DNA of 64,000 bases from Gracilaria domingensis. Taxonomy: Eukaryota > Rhodophyta > Florideophyceae > Gracilariales > Gracilariaceae. A model generated the notes under the pieces. The model was not told the DNA's origin and did not search any database. It saw only the letters and a list, made by a program, of their open reading frames with translations. Below are positions 54,016-64,000 of this stretch, piece after piece (position 1 is the stretch's first letter; each line of letters opens with the position of its first letter). Made by a program: the position numbers and the translations under genes. The DNA lies in contig VCMS01000083.1 in the NCBI GenBank assembly GCA_022539475.1, positions 62,001 to 126,000 on the forward strand, given 5' to 3'.

Positions 54016-54990
54016 TCACGCATTCCCATCTTGCGTCTCCGATTCCTCAAACGTCATCTTGTAGAAGTCCCGCGGGCAGCTCTCCCCATCTTTATACACC
54101 CGTTTCCTCCCAGAACCGCTTCCCATGCCCCCCCTCCCGCTCTCGGCCTCCCCCTTCACAATTCGCTCCGCCGTTTCCGGCCCCCGCGCAGCACTCCTAA
54201 ACCCAGTCAACGTCGCCACCCCCAGCCCATCACCCCTCACTCGCTCTTTACGTCGTTTCTTCAAGCGACTACCCACGGTTCCACCTCGTCGACCCCTCGT
54301 CTTCGGCGTCACGGGGGACCACTTCTCGCTTTCCCCCTTCAACCCTCCACAATTTCCCTTCGCTTCACTTCCCCTCCCCTCCACTTTCTCAATCTTCTTC
54401 TCCAGCAGTTCCAATCTCCCCCTCAGCGCCCCATTGTCCTCCCTCAAATCACTTAGCTCCCTTGCAAAACACTCCACCGTCCCATTCACGTGATACCCCA
54501 CTTCCACTCCTAACACCTTCAACATATTCCTTAGACACGATATCGCCTCCAACGACACACCGCCCTCGTTCTCGCTCAGAACAGCCCCTCCCAGCTCTCC
54601 CACGCACTCCGCAATACAATCATCCAGCCGTTCCTTCATCACCAATCCCAACATCCCCACCCGCCCTTTCATCTCCCCACCAAAACGTTCCTCACTACCC
54701 CCCTCTCCACCTCCGCTCTCCATCCCCTTTCCAATCCCCAACTGGCTCAGATGCACCGCACCCTTCCTTTCCACTTCATCTTCCTTCTCCTCGCTCTTCG
54801 CCAACCCCCCACACACTGCCTCCTCCTTCCTCTCTGACACTCTCCCTTCTCTCCCAGTATCATCCTCCTGTGCACCGCGCTTTACCCGTGCACACTCCTC
54901 CTCTTCTCGTTTCGGTGACGGCGTCTGCGGCACCTCCCTCCCCTCCAGCAGCGCCAACAGCTCCTCGTCCCTCACGTATCCGTTCAACAT
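54016..54990 (-). CDS. Coiled-coil, basic-tailed protein, 324 aa, unknown function
   Basis: The first ATG is at 54990 (MLNGYVRDEELLALLEGREV); the frame is open 14 codons further but has no ATG there. The N-terminal third is highly charged (Lys/Glu/Arg with Gly). A folded-looking middle follows (MLGLVMKERLDDCIAECVGE, ISCLRNMLKVLGVEVGYHV), then a heptad-type coiled coil (LREDNGALRGRLELLEKKIE) and a basic Ser/Gly/Lys tail (RGRRGGTVGSRLKKRRKERV) that could be a nuclear-localisation signal. A nuclear, chromatin- or RNA-associated protein is a reasonable guess; no known domain seen. GC-rich codon use (many CTC/CCC on the plus strand) sets it apart from its neighbours. Single exon. Confidence 0.65.
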   Translation of the reverse strand: MLNGYVRDEELLALLEGREVPQTPSPKREEEECARVKRGAQEDDTGREGRVSERKEEAVCGGLAKSEEKEDEVERKGAVHLSQLGIGKGMESGGGEGGSEERFGGEMKGRVGMLGLVMKERLDDCIAECVGELGGAVLSENEGGVSLEAISCLRNMLKVLGVEVGYHVNGTVECFARELSDLREDNGALRGRLELLEKKIEKVEGRGSEAKGNCGGLKGESEKWSPVTPKTRGRRGGTVGSRLKKRRKERVRGDGLGVATLTGFRSAARGPETAERIVKGEAESGRGGMGSGSGRKRVYKDGESCPRDFYKMTFEESETQDGNA

Positions 54991-55305
54991 CGATCTCCTA
55001 ATCGGCGCTGACCGTCGCAACACTGAAATCAAATCTTCAATTCGTAACGGCTCGATCGGTCAAACCCTCACTGTCCCTGTCATCAGCCGTTCGCACGGCC
55101 CCTATCTCCGCTCGAATTCTGCACTACCCATCCGTTTTCGCGCCAAATTCTGCACCGCACTGTACCCTGCACTCGTCTCCACTGGGCCCCTTTTCACTAC
55201 TTAAACTCCACCCTCTCTCATCCTCCCCTCTCATTTCTTCCCCCTTCTTCCCTCTACCTCCAAAACATGCCACCTACCTCTACGGAGAACACTGCGGCCT
55301 CTTCC
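54991..55305. other. Upstream region of the coiled-coil gene
   Basis: No gene; pyrimidine-rich on the plus strand. Confidence 0.45.
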
Positions 55306-55580
55306 TACCGGAGATCTCTTCTCTTCTCTCACAACCTCCTTGGTTGAGGTTGTGGCAAAAGCAGAAGAGATCTCCGCTAGGGAGACGACTGCCCGCCCTC
55401 GCTACCGGAGATCTGTTCTCCTCTCCCACAACCTCCTTGGTTGAGGTTGTGGCAGAAGAAGAATATATCTTCGCTAGGGAGACGACTGCCGCCCCTCCCT
55501 ACCGGGGACTTTTTCTTCTTTTCCCACAACCTCCTTGATTGAGGTTGTGGCAAAATATGAAAATGTCGCCGCTAGGGAGA
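55306..55580. repeat. Three tandem long-hairpin units
   Basis: Three copies (about 55306-55380, 55403-55475, 55500-55574) of a unit that folds on itself. Each has an inner stem CACAACCTC/GAGGTTGTG with a short loop and an outer stem. In unit 1 the outer stem is a perfect 14 bp (CGGAGATCTCTTCT at 55309-55322 with AGAAGAGATCTCCG at 55363-55376). Units 2 and 3 have changed outer-arm sequences but still pair partly. A constant spacer GCTAGGGAGACG follows each unit. Confidence 0.8.
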
Positions 55581-55767
55581 CGGCTTCGTTTGTGTCGCTG
55601 CTGATTAATTGTAATTGAGATTGTTGTTCAGATAGGAGATTATGATACAAGCTCTGCCTGTGTTCATGTGGAGTGGATACGTTGTATGTCGTAAGGCTTT
55701 CAGTGTTTCTTGTCTATTTATTTAGTAACTATCTCTTCTCAATGTTTAAAGTACTTTAACTCTAGTC

Positions 55768-56967
55768 TTATCTATCTAACAGATGCCGAGTCCGGGGCCT
55801 AGGATGTTCACCGAGTGCACACAAGTACCGCTTGAGATTGATCCGTGGTGCATACTTCACAATACCGGAGCACAGAAGAAGCGAGACGAACAGAGTGTTT
55901 GTAAGAAGAGGGGGGATGCCTCGGTAGGGACCAAACGATGATGGTTCCAACGACTCAAAAAGAGTGTGCGCGAAGAACACTGGGACCACTCTGTGCATAA
56001 ACAATCTCATGGACAGCAGTACATCTTGTAGAAATAGTGCCTTTCTGAACGAGGTCAGAACACAACATACGTATCGAGAGACTCTTCTCCATCGACTTTC
56101 AATCCTATGAAACAGTGGCACAATGTTGTTAAAGGTATTTTTGGTCGTAAGAAATATACACAGCGTATTCACCACGATAGCGAATAGGCCAAAGAAGAAC
56201 CCAACCGGAAAGAATGCTATACACGCTGTTCTGGCAGACTCCATAATATTGACGGGAGGTGAACGAAGTTGATAGGTGACAGCGATACATAGATTGAGAG
56301 CAATAAGGCCACCTACACCTATACCCAAGTACTTATTCCTCAATGTCGCCGCAGTGCTCGTTGCATACGAAGGAGTCATCGGTCCCAGAGCTAATGTTCC
56401 ATATCTTGCCGCATGCAAAGAGAAAGCCATGTCGAACAAGATTATGTGAAACATGGTCTCCAGAAAACTGTACAGAATGGTGAACCCCAGTTGAGAATGG
56501 CGAGACAAGCGTGGGAATAGAATTGCGTGGGTGAGGACCGGTTTTATGACTCCATAAAGCAATCCTATGGCCATTGAAGTTAATAAAGAAAAATACAACA
56601 CAGACGTCGGTGAAGTCATCCTTAGAACATTCCGAGACTGTGACCTCGCGTACGATATGTAATTGCAAAGAGCTTGGGAATTTATGATAGCATGCCTAAA
56701 CGGTGGGTGCTCAAGAATATGTGCATGACAAGGTATTTCACGAAGTACTTCATAGACTTCATTGAGATCATTCTGTAGTCCAGGAGTGATGAGCGACTGA
56801 ACACCTCGAATGGTTGCTTCGTCCGTGTCCAGGTTGTACTTCAACTGCAGGCAGTCGTGGAAGGTTATGTAGGTCCTGTGGGCGAGTGCATCCAACTCGA
56901 CACGGACTGGGCAGCGTCGATTGGGAAGCTGGAATTCCTTCACTTTGTGGATATTTCGGAAGATCAT
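55768..56967 (-). CDS. Polytopic membrane protein, 399 aa, unknown family
   Basis: The start is placed at the ATG at 56967 (MIFRNIHKVKEFQLPNRRC); the upstream open frame is poor in coding character and contains a TATA-like string about 80 bp upstream. Residues 1-120 form a soluble domain. About six hydrophobic segments follow, including VLYFSLLTSMAIGLLYGVI, FTILYSFLETMFHIILFDMA, GVGGLIALNLCIAVTY, FFPVGFFFGLFAIVVNTLCI and LTNTLFVSLLLCSGIV, with a basic loop (RIESRWRRVSR) and a basic C-terminus (PRPRTRHLLDR). No transporter signature recognised. Single exon. The minus-strand frame at 56333-56668 is a shadow. Confidence 0.75.
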   Translation of the reverse strand: MIFRNIHKVKEFQLPNRRCPVRVELDALAHRTYITFHDCLQLKYNLDTDEATIRGVQSLITPGLQNDLNEVYEVLREIPCHAHILEHPPFRHAIINSQALCNYISYARSQSRNVLRMTSPTSVLYFSLLTSMAIGLLYGVIKPVLTHAILFPRLSRHSQLGFTILYSFLETMFHIILFDMAFSLHAARYGTLALGPMTPSYATSTAATLRNKYLGIGVGGLIALNLCIAVTYQLRSPPVNIMESARTACIAFFPVGFFFGLFAIVVNTLCIFLTTKNTFNNIVPLFHRIESRWRRVSRYVCCVLTSFRKALFLQDVLLSMRLFMHRVVPVFFAHTLFESLEPSSFGPYRGIPPLLTNTLFVSLLLCSGIVKYAPRINLKRYLCALGEHPRPRTRHLLDR

Positions 56968-57833
56968 TGTAAAACAGTTTGGGTGGTTTGAAGTTGTACA
57001 GAAAGAAACGAGAGAAGAACGGGGAAGATCGACACCATGATATGCATATATGGAATAGGACTTGTGCGTCTTGTGAGTTTGAGTACGTATTGAAACACCT
57101 GTGCTTTTACATTCATTCACAGAATGAGGTACGAAGGTCTCGAAAGCTGCTTCTTCATAAAAGAATGGATGAAATGATTCAGTTCTTGCTGCAATTATGA
57201 TATGTGATAATGACACAAGTATGGATTATGGTACAATGCATGATCTGTAATAGCTCACAGGAAGGTCAGGAGACGGTTCATAAATCCATTCCAACCCACC
57301 CCTATTCGTACTCATTCGTAACTCATGGTGTTTTATAAACATAAAACCAGTCATAACGCTCAATATATCCTTATTATTCCCCTTTCTAAGCCTTTCTCCG
57401 GGCACAGATGATAAAAGAGATCATTCATATCTAAGCTTTTTAACCACTGTTCGGTTTTATGCACTACTATGAACGTTTAATGAAATTCTAGAATCTCCTT
57501 CTATCCTCCATTCATACCTTCGATAGGCATACATATGCAATATCACAATACTCTGAATGACATGGGAGCTTTTGCTCTTCATGTGAGGGGAGCATAAAAC
57601 CCCTCAGCCCTGAACTTTGTCCTCGACTCAGTGAAGGAAGTCCATGAAAGCATTACAAATCAGCCCGAATCAAGGCCAATGGTTTAGAACAACTGTTTCA
57701 TTAGGCTCCAGTTGATGAAGAGCGTCCAGTACATACGTACACTATAGAGGAAAAAAAAAGGAGTTTACACTTTGATATCAATGTCCATTACGGTTTTATT
57801 CATAACGTTCTCTATGAAACATACGAGTTCACT
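56968..57833. other. Intergenic
   Basis: Promoter side of the membrane protein gene and the downstream end of the next minus-strand gene; no supported gene. Confidence 0.5.
57043..57052 (-). promoter_or_regulatory. TATA-like box of the membrane protein gene
   Basis: CATATATGCA on the minus strand about 80 bp upstream of the ATG at 56967. Confidence 0.4.
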
Positions 57834-58736
57834 TCAACCTGTCTTCTCGCTTTCCTTCACATAGCCATATAAACCAGCTACTAATCTAATTGTCCTATTA
57901 ACATCGCCCACATTATCGAAAAGAGCTTGAACACCAGGGGGAGCATCGTCTCCCCTGACGCGTACTCCCAACACACCCACACTATGCAAAGGACCATCAC
58001 TCCATGCATTCCCAAACGTCACAACCTCATCGATGTCCACAAATTTCGGTTCATGATCCACAAGATTACTTCCTCCACTACGTTTGGTATAGCGTTTGTC
58101 CACAATTTCACAAATCTCATCACCAGGATAGAATATCAGATTCTCCACATTCTTCAGTACCTCTGCAATCCCAGAATCAACTTCATCTCTCCACTCAAGC
58201 AGTTCGTTGTACACGAAAATCGGGAGTCTACTATCCTGTTTGCTCTCCACGTACCCTTTATCTTCTACTTTCACAATCCCATGCTTCTTATTCAACTCCC
58301 TCTCCAGAACAAGTAGTCCGTCAATACAGTCCTGCATCGTTTGGTCGTCAAAGTCAGCCGCCATCTCGCTATCGTCTGAGAAACGTATGTGGGCGCCGTG
58401 ATTTGCTGATATACCAAACTTGTAATCCCGGAGCCCTTCCATTATCTCCTCCAACTCGAACACGTCCCCTCTCGTAGCAAACCCAAATCCTACTTTTTCA
58501 TTAATGAACTTCATACATTCCACAACGTCTTCAGCGATACGTTCATTACCGGTCCTCAAAGTCCCATCTACAGCACTTAGAATGCCATATCCGTTTGAGA
58601 ATATAAATTCCGCTAACTTCTCCGGAGAAGCAACCTTGAAATGTCTTTTACGCTCAGCCATTGTTACCAATACCTTTAACGTATCCTCTATGTCATGGAC
58701 AGCAGCCCCATCCTCTTCCGTTTCAAACTCCCTCAT
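57834..58736 (-). CDS. Unknown soluble protein, 300 aa
   Basis: ATG at 58736 (MREFETEEDGAAVHDIEDTL). The protein is hydrophilic, mixed alpha/beta in appearance, with clear globular stretches (KLAEFIFSNGYGILSAVDGT, AEDVVECMKFINEKVGFGF, LEEIMEGLRDYKFGISANHG, LPIFVYNELLEWRDEV, LHSVGVLGVRVRGDDA). There is no signal peptide, membrane span or repeat. Codon use and the absence of stops over 300 codons support a real gene. I do not recognise the family. Single exon. The next minus-strand gene lies upstream, about 200 bp away. Confidence 0.72.
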   Translation of the reverse strand: MREFETEEDGAAVHDIEDTLKVLVTMAERKRHFKVASPEKLAEFIFSNGYGILSAVDGTLRTGNERIAEDVVECMKFINEKVGFGFATRGDVFELEEIMEGLRDYKFGISANHGAHIRFSDDSEMAADFDDQTMQDCIDGLLVLERELNKKHGIVKVEDKGYVESKQDSRLPIFVYNELLEWRDEVDSGIAEVLKNVENLIFYPGDEICEIVDKRYTKRSGGSNLVDHEPKFVDIDEVVTFGNAWSDGPLHSVGVLGVRVRGDDAPPGVQALFDNVGDVNRTIRLVAGLYGYVKESEKTG

Positions 58737-58930
58737 CCTACGTCCCCCTTCTTAAGAACTATTCAAACTGTCTCCGACATTCGTACACCCAATTGCTGGT
58801 GCCTAACGATACCGGAGACAGTTTCAAATTCGGACTAAGGCATGTCCGTCCATACGTCTGATGTGTTCCATTTGTACTCAAGTCAACTCATAATACTCTT
58901 TAATAGAAACTGAACCATTCATTCTTTGTA

Positions 58931-59479
58931 CTAACCTCTTCGAGGTGCCCTGAGCCTCATAATGGGTACATCATCGTCACTGCTGCTTTCCAGAACCTCC
59001 AGTACGCCTGCATCCCCCTCCACACCAGCCTCCACAACCACTTCGTCTTCCTCTCCTTCATCGTATACGTCTGCAAGTTCATCCAACTCCTCCTCTTCTT
59101 CTTCTTCGCCACTCACAAAAGGCGGCCTAAATTCGCTATCATGTGGCAGGCGGGGGTGTAGCCCTCTTGCTGTCGCAGGAGGATGCGGGAAACAGATCTG
59201 TTTGTGAGTAATTGAATACTCAAAAAGAATTTAATACGTATGACATGCGTTGAAGATGTTTTTGCTAAAATTAAAAATATATTAATTTCTTCAAAACGAT
59301 TTAAAGGAAGGAAGCAGCTACACTGTTTACAGGGTTTCTGTTCCAGCAATGCGCGTAACCCTACAGTAATGACAAAAGGCTACATTATTTTCGAACTTCC
59401 TATCTAGATCCGGCAACGGTAAGGTAACATCTTCAAAGGATATGTATGTTGATCTTTTTGCAATAATGTACCTTTGCAT
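58931..59479 (-). CDS. Probable small spliced gene: CxxC motif N-terminus, acidic C-terminus
   Basis: Coding-like pieces on the minus strand: from an ATG at 59479, MQRYIIAKRSTYISFEDVTL then LDRKFENNVAFCHYCR; in another frame KPCKQCSCFLPLNRFEE; and a last piece from about 59205 with HPRLPHDSEFRPPF and a long acidic run (EEEEEEELDELADVYDEGEE) ending RLRAPRRG at 58931. The C-x2-C...C-x2-C pair suggests a zinc ribbon. Frame changes could be introns: AG acceptors exist before CAAAAACATC (near 59255) and before ATCTGTTTCC (near 59200). I cannot define the junctions; it may equally be a damaged gene. Confidence 0.4.
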
Positions 59480-59969
59480 ACTTTCAAAAGTAGTTCTTCA
59501 GATGATGTCAAAATGCTTCAATTTTTAGAACTCTACATGAGCAACCCACACAAGTTGAAGCACACACGAAAGATTAAACACTTTTCATGCAATTTTAATA
59601 GAGACCCGTAATATATACTCGTAATAAGTGAGATACCCACAATTCACCTTTGCATTATCTTGGTAAATACGTAGTTTACAGCTATGTTCTTTATCCTGAC
59701 TGTAGTGTAATTGATGCTCTACAAAACAGTCAATAATCCAGAGAGAGAGATTAAGGAACAAACTCTTAGAGCGATGTTCAAGTTTTACGAATTCTGAAAG
59801 TTCACGTCATTTTCCATGGCAGAACTTGCAAATACTTTGTAGAACTTACAGCTACCTTTGACTAAGTTGAAAGATGACAGCAAGTCGGTTGTCATTGGCA
59901 TTTTGAAGGCACTGAAGACGTTAATTTATTTCAGCCGGCGAATTTGGGAGACAAGAAAACATTCAAGCC
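59480..59969. other. Intergenic, AT-rich
   Basis: No supported gene. Confidence 0.45.
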
Positions 59970-60960
59970 GTGCAGAACCGATCTGATTACCTTCGTCGTC
60001 GGATTGTTCCTCAATGTCTTTCGTTTTCTTGTCTCTTCCTTGCTAAGCGATGCATGTTGATTGTTTCTTTGCTTCGAAAAATAGAACACCCCCCCCAGGT
60101 TTGTCAATCTTCCGTTTCTGCAGAACTATTACTTCGTGCTTTTGCGCTTGATCCATCCCAAACTTGTCTAGCGTCAACGCCTTGTTCCCTTGTTTCCCTT
60201 CCGCATCCACAGCACACACGATCCCCCTCAAATACGTCCGATCTCTTTCACGATCGCCAACTTCTTTCTACTCTTAATGAAAATAACTGTTCACTACAGC
60301 GCCTGGCATCGTATGTAGATCCCCACGCGCCACGAAACTTCAGCACATTCGTCGACGCAGACGTTTTCTTCGAAGATAATCCACTTCTTGCAGCAACTTT
60401 GAAAGTACCAACACGACACAGACATGCAGTAGCATTAAACAGGTTTCTCTGCTCCGCGATCGCGCGCAACACCACTAACCCACCAATTGATCACATACTT
60501 GCCACATACATTCAGCACTCCCTCACTACAGATAACAGCCCAGGGAAACGACAAGAAATGTCTAACCTTATATGTATACTTCTTATCATGATTCCGACAC
60601 TGAAAGCCAACCTCGGCTTAACGAGAAGATGTCTCGAAGGTTGGAAACAAATCAAACCAGCGCAATCCTCTGCCCCACTTACGCGACAAATGGCCCTCGG
60701 GTTTGCTTGGCAACTTACGAACGCTGGAAAATCCGATGTAGCAGACGTTCTTCTGCTCTCATACGCCGCACTTCTCTGATCAAGAGAAGCACTTGACCTC
60801 AAATAGGAAAATATGGCTCTTCCTGGCGATATTTGAATTTCCTCTTATGGACCTCGTACTGCGGGTGTTAATATACTTGACGCGAAAACTGCATGCAGAA
60901 CTGGTCGCTTTCAGTTTGTTCCCATTCGCGATCCAGATTGTAGTGCAGTGAGAGGCACCG
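59970..60960 (+). mobile_element. Tyrosine-recombinase fossil, DIRS/Crypton-like
   Basis: The frame contains HILATYIQHSLTTDNSPGKR, RCLEGWKQIKPAQSSAPLTR and MALGFAWQLTNAGKSDVADV, the layout of the N-terminal and early catalytic region of eukaryotic mobile tyrosine recombinases (the PLTR...A..L...G..D.A..LLLS block leading to the first catalytic Arg). Related text continues to about 60960 (TAGVNILDAK, GRFQFVPIRD). It is broken. It ends where the next retroelement begins; whether it belonged to a DIRS-type element or a Crypton-like one cannot be settled here. Confidence 0.5.
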
Positions 60961-60969
60961 CCCTGACGG

Positions 60970-63900
60970 GTGCATAGTATTAGTTTATTTAGTTAGTGTG
61001 CACAGGGTGCACCTCGGGGTCCCACACGTGTAGGGTTGTGACAGTTGTCGTGTCGCCCTTCGGGACCCCCCCTTATAGGTAGATAGTTTATTATTTTCGA
61101 CACGTGGCTTGTGCCCGTGGGAGGTGCACTTAAGCATCTCCCGCCGGGCAGAGCTCATCGTGGTAAACCTCAAGCAACCCCTAGCCGATTCTTCCATCGT
61201 CTAGTTTCCCACAATGGTCATCCGACCATCACTACCGGTGATGCGCGCCTATCTCGCGCCCCGTTGTTAGCGTCTGTTGAGTGCTCCTTCGTCCTCGCTT
61301 GAGTGCCGCACACTTTATTCCTTTTGGAGGGCATAGTACGTTGTCACGGCCTGTAGCTGTACTACAACTGGTCTCCCGACTTAGAATTACCCTCTCGGGT
61401 CTTTTATGGTTAATCCGACCCTCACGGGATTCGCGTCGCCGCTTTCAAATCATTTCTTCCCTCTCGGGCCTTTCCGACCCGTCGCGGATCAATTGGTTGC
61501 GCCACTCCATCGCTTTTTCCCTCTAGGGTTTTCTCGAACTAGCCCGCATTTGGGTTCATTTTGTCGCAAGCAGGAACAAAATTTCCCCCCGCGTACCGTT
61601 ATGGCTACCGCACCGGGATCTTCTCATGGACACGCCGGTCCTGCTCCACCCCATCGGGATAATGACGAAGTGCCGCCTGCTCCCGGTTCAGGGGCTCCGA
61701 GCACCCGAAGTACCCATGAAGGGATTCTGCCACGTGTGGAGGACCCGGAGCGCATACTCTGTCAGTCCTCCCCGACCGACTTTCGGAACCGTCTCGAGGC
61801 CATGCGCCAGCATGCCTCTCGAGAAGCGACTCCGCAGCCGCAGACTCCCAGGGTAACAGCGCCTGAGACGCTCATTGGGACCCCGCAACAACCCGCAGGG
61901 AGTGAGGTTCAACCCGTTACGGGAGAGCTACTCATCGCCCTGAGGCCACTCGTGGAGTCTATGGTGACACTCGAGGTCAAGCTCCGTACTCCCCACAGGG
62001 TTAATGCTGAAGTGGAGGGCCTGCTGGATACCCTTGTGCAGCGGGTCGTTTCTAAGATGACCGTCACCGGAATTCTGGACATCGCTATTGCCACCAGTGT
62101 GCAAACTGAGGTACAGCGCCGTCTCCAGCTCTCTCCCATTTGGTATTAGCAACCTGTCAACCTTCAGCCGACCGTTTCGGTATGGCAACCGACCACTATC
62201 CCTGCCGAATATGAAGCAGATTCCAGACCCGGCAGGGACCCCAATATTGATAGACCCGACTTGGGCAGTTCCCTCCCAGGGAAGCAGAAGAGTACCGGTC
62301 GCGATTCCCACGTGGGTCGTGACAAAGGGAGGACCCGGAAGTCCCCAAGCCGACGCCGGAACTGGAGGAAGTCATCCAGCAAGGGTCGTGGGTTTTCCGA
62401 CTCGGACGACTCGCAGTCTGACTCAGACAGGTCAGACGCAGTCGACTCGGACGACTCCGACCCCGAAGTGGACGCTTCGCATTTGCATCGTATTCGACCC
62501 AACAATAGGGACTTTTCAAAAGTGCTTAGCTTCAAGCACTATCGTTTAAACGACCGGAGTGGGCGTTACAACGCTTCGGTCTCTCGCGCAGTTGCCAAGC
62601 ATGCGAAAGGCATGCAACTGCAAATGCCCTTGAAGTTCTCGGGCAAAGATCCAAGTTTGGTCTTACGGTTCTTAGCCGCGTTCCGGAATGCGTGTGATCA
62701 GAATGGTGTACACGAAGGAGCAGCCCTCTGGCTCTTTCGCTTCTTTCTGGAGCAACCCGCTAGGGACACAGTAACCGCCAAGATCACTGGCGAATCCGGG
62801 GCAGTGGTTGAGAAGAGTTCTGAACTCCTCTCGTCGTACCCCGAGGTGGTCAACTACCTCCTTGAGGTTAACGCGATAGACGATGTCCTTTCGGAGGCCT
62901 ACAACGACGTCATCACACACCGTCAGAGCTGAGCGGTGTCCGAACGCGAATTCGCTGACCAATTGTGGACAAAGAACCTCCGATGCGGAAACATCTTCCC
63001 TGAGGGTCGCCTTAAGGCCCTCTTCGTCGAGGGATTGCTTCCCGCAATAAGGGCCGGTGTACGCATGTACTCGTCAACGCATCCCAAAGTGGTTTTCCGC
63101 CAGCTTGTCAGCTATGCCGAAGGGCTGGGTGATACCCATCGGGGAGGCAAGAAGTACTTTAAAACACTGGACGCGGCGAAGAGCGCACAGACCCGACGGG
63201 TCTCATCGAAGGCTTCGCTGAATGTCTCAAATGACACTGATGAACCCGACTGGAGCGTGCATTTCGAAGACGAGGACGCCCTGGCCCTTGCTGTTCAACC
63301 AGCGGCGCCTCCTTCTACTCCTTCTTTCCCTTCTACGGATACTTCGACTCCGTCTGAGATACAAACCGGTCGGGATTTCAACTACACGTCCCCCAGGGTT
63401 AATTCAGTGACGCCCCCTCAGGCGCCATCATCGTATCGCGCGGTACCGAATTCGGACAACGGAACGACTCCCTGTCATATCTGTCTGTCCACCTCTCGGC
63501 CTTGCTGCGAATGGCTCCCGCCCGAATACCGGAACACGTTGGTGCAACTTTGCGAGGCAAATTACCACCAACGTGTCGCCGAAGGGTACTATAAACCCCG
63601 CCAGGGACAGGCGCCACGTCAAAACCCAAGTAGGCAATTACCCTCAGGTCAGGCTGCAGCGCGGGACCGTTACCCGCAAGCGAGAGCGAACCCCGTGGGA
63701 CGTGCTCCTGCACCTTCGCGGAGCTCTCAACAGGTCAATCAAATCCTCTCTTTTGAGGAGAGTCCTGGCGAGGACAGCACGATCCCGAAGGGAAACGAAA
63801 CGGAGGAAGCGTAGGGGCCACGCTTTCTTCTCGAGGTACGAGCCTCACCCCCTGGGCTGACTCAGAATCCAACCCACCACGGGATTCTGAGGAAACCCAC

Positions 63901-64000
63901 ACCAATAGTCCCCTTGGGTCTGATGATGAGAACGGCCCCGATATGGGTGCAGTTTTCATTATGACCCGAGAGAATTATAAAGTCCATATGGAAGCGGGAC
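60970..64000 (+). mobile_element. 5' part of an LTR-type retrotransposon with long gag, runs off the window
   Basis: A non-coding leader/LTR-like stretch (about 60970-61590) with GC-rich short inverted repeats precedes an ATG at 61601 (MATAPGSSHGHAGPAPPHRD). The gag-type text is Pro/Ser/Arg-rich, then Asp/Ser-rich, then capsid-like (LKFSGKDPSLVLRFLAAFRN, FRFFLEQPARDTV), then an RPSRGQAAR-type basic tail after a Cys cluster (CHICLSTSRPCC). Start of pol-like text at the edge. Broken in a few places; the 3' LTR is outside the window, so boundaries and age cannot be judged. Confidence 0.6.
61601..63814 (+). CDS. gag region of the edge retroelement
   Basis: Capsid-type helices and a Cys cluster as described for the parent element. 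High Pro/Ser/Arg content and GC-rich codons differ from the nearby host genes. Broken. Confidence 0.5.

Noticed and set aside
55306-55580. CRISPR array
   Set aside because: Three self-complementary units without spacers of constant length; eukaryotic context.
62088-62549. Several overlapping ORFs on both strands
   Set aside because: Shadows of the gag region of the edge retroelement.

Overview
This is a eukaryotic nuclear window. The host genes are intron-poor, several have a TATA box roughly 60-120 bp upstream of the ATG, and many encode small secreted proteins. They sit in long stretches of retrotransposon and DNA-transposon debris. This would suit a florideophyte red alga such as Chondrus; that is an inference from gene style, not a sequence match, and I hold it loosely.

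Layout. 1-10.9 kb is a host island on mostly the minus strand. It holds a Thr/Pro-repeat secreted protein cut by the window edge, a beta-helix-type secreted protein, a 183-aa secreted glycoprotein (plus strand), an 80-aa six-cysteine knottin-like peptide and an NAD(P)-binding reductase-like protein. 11.9-13.8 kb is a complete-looking short LTR element with target-site duplications. A tRNA-derived SINE-like repeat (14.4 kb) and a secreted von Willebrand A protein (15.2-16.5 kb) follow. 17.7-19.9 kb has two decayed members of an unrecognised family (called family X here), a GC-rich minisatellite and a two-hairpin motif. 20.5-22.1 kb is a decayed pogo/Fot1-type transposon. 22.1-25.7 kb is AT-rich and gene-poor. 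25.7-33.3 kb is an old Ty3/gypsy chromovirus fossil.

37.1-47.7 kb is the most unusual part. Two nearly identical calcium-binding-repeat genes (Z1, Z2) point outward around a module consisting of a two-hairpin motif, a family-X gene and a conserved region Y. A second, reverse-oriented copy of that module lies at 45.7-47.6 kb. Family X occurs four times in the window (one intact), and the two-hairpin motif follows three of the four. Its stems are kept although their bases change. I recognise neither. Between the two module copies lie a three-span membrane protein and an AT-rich tract with inverted repeats.

47.7-52.2 kb carries two PIF/Harbinger-type transposons. One transposase has a candidate 52-nt intron; the other faces a Myb-like partner gene. 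52.7-59.5 kb returns to host-type genes: a small unknown ORF, a coiled-coil protein, three tandem long hairpins, a polytopic membrane protein, an unknown 300-aa protein and a probable small spliced zinc-motif gene. 60.0-64.0 kb holds a tyrosine-recombinase fossil and then the 5' end of another LTR-type retroelement that runs off the window.

No true tRNA, rRNA or CRISPR array was found.
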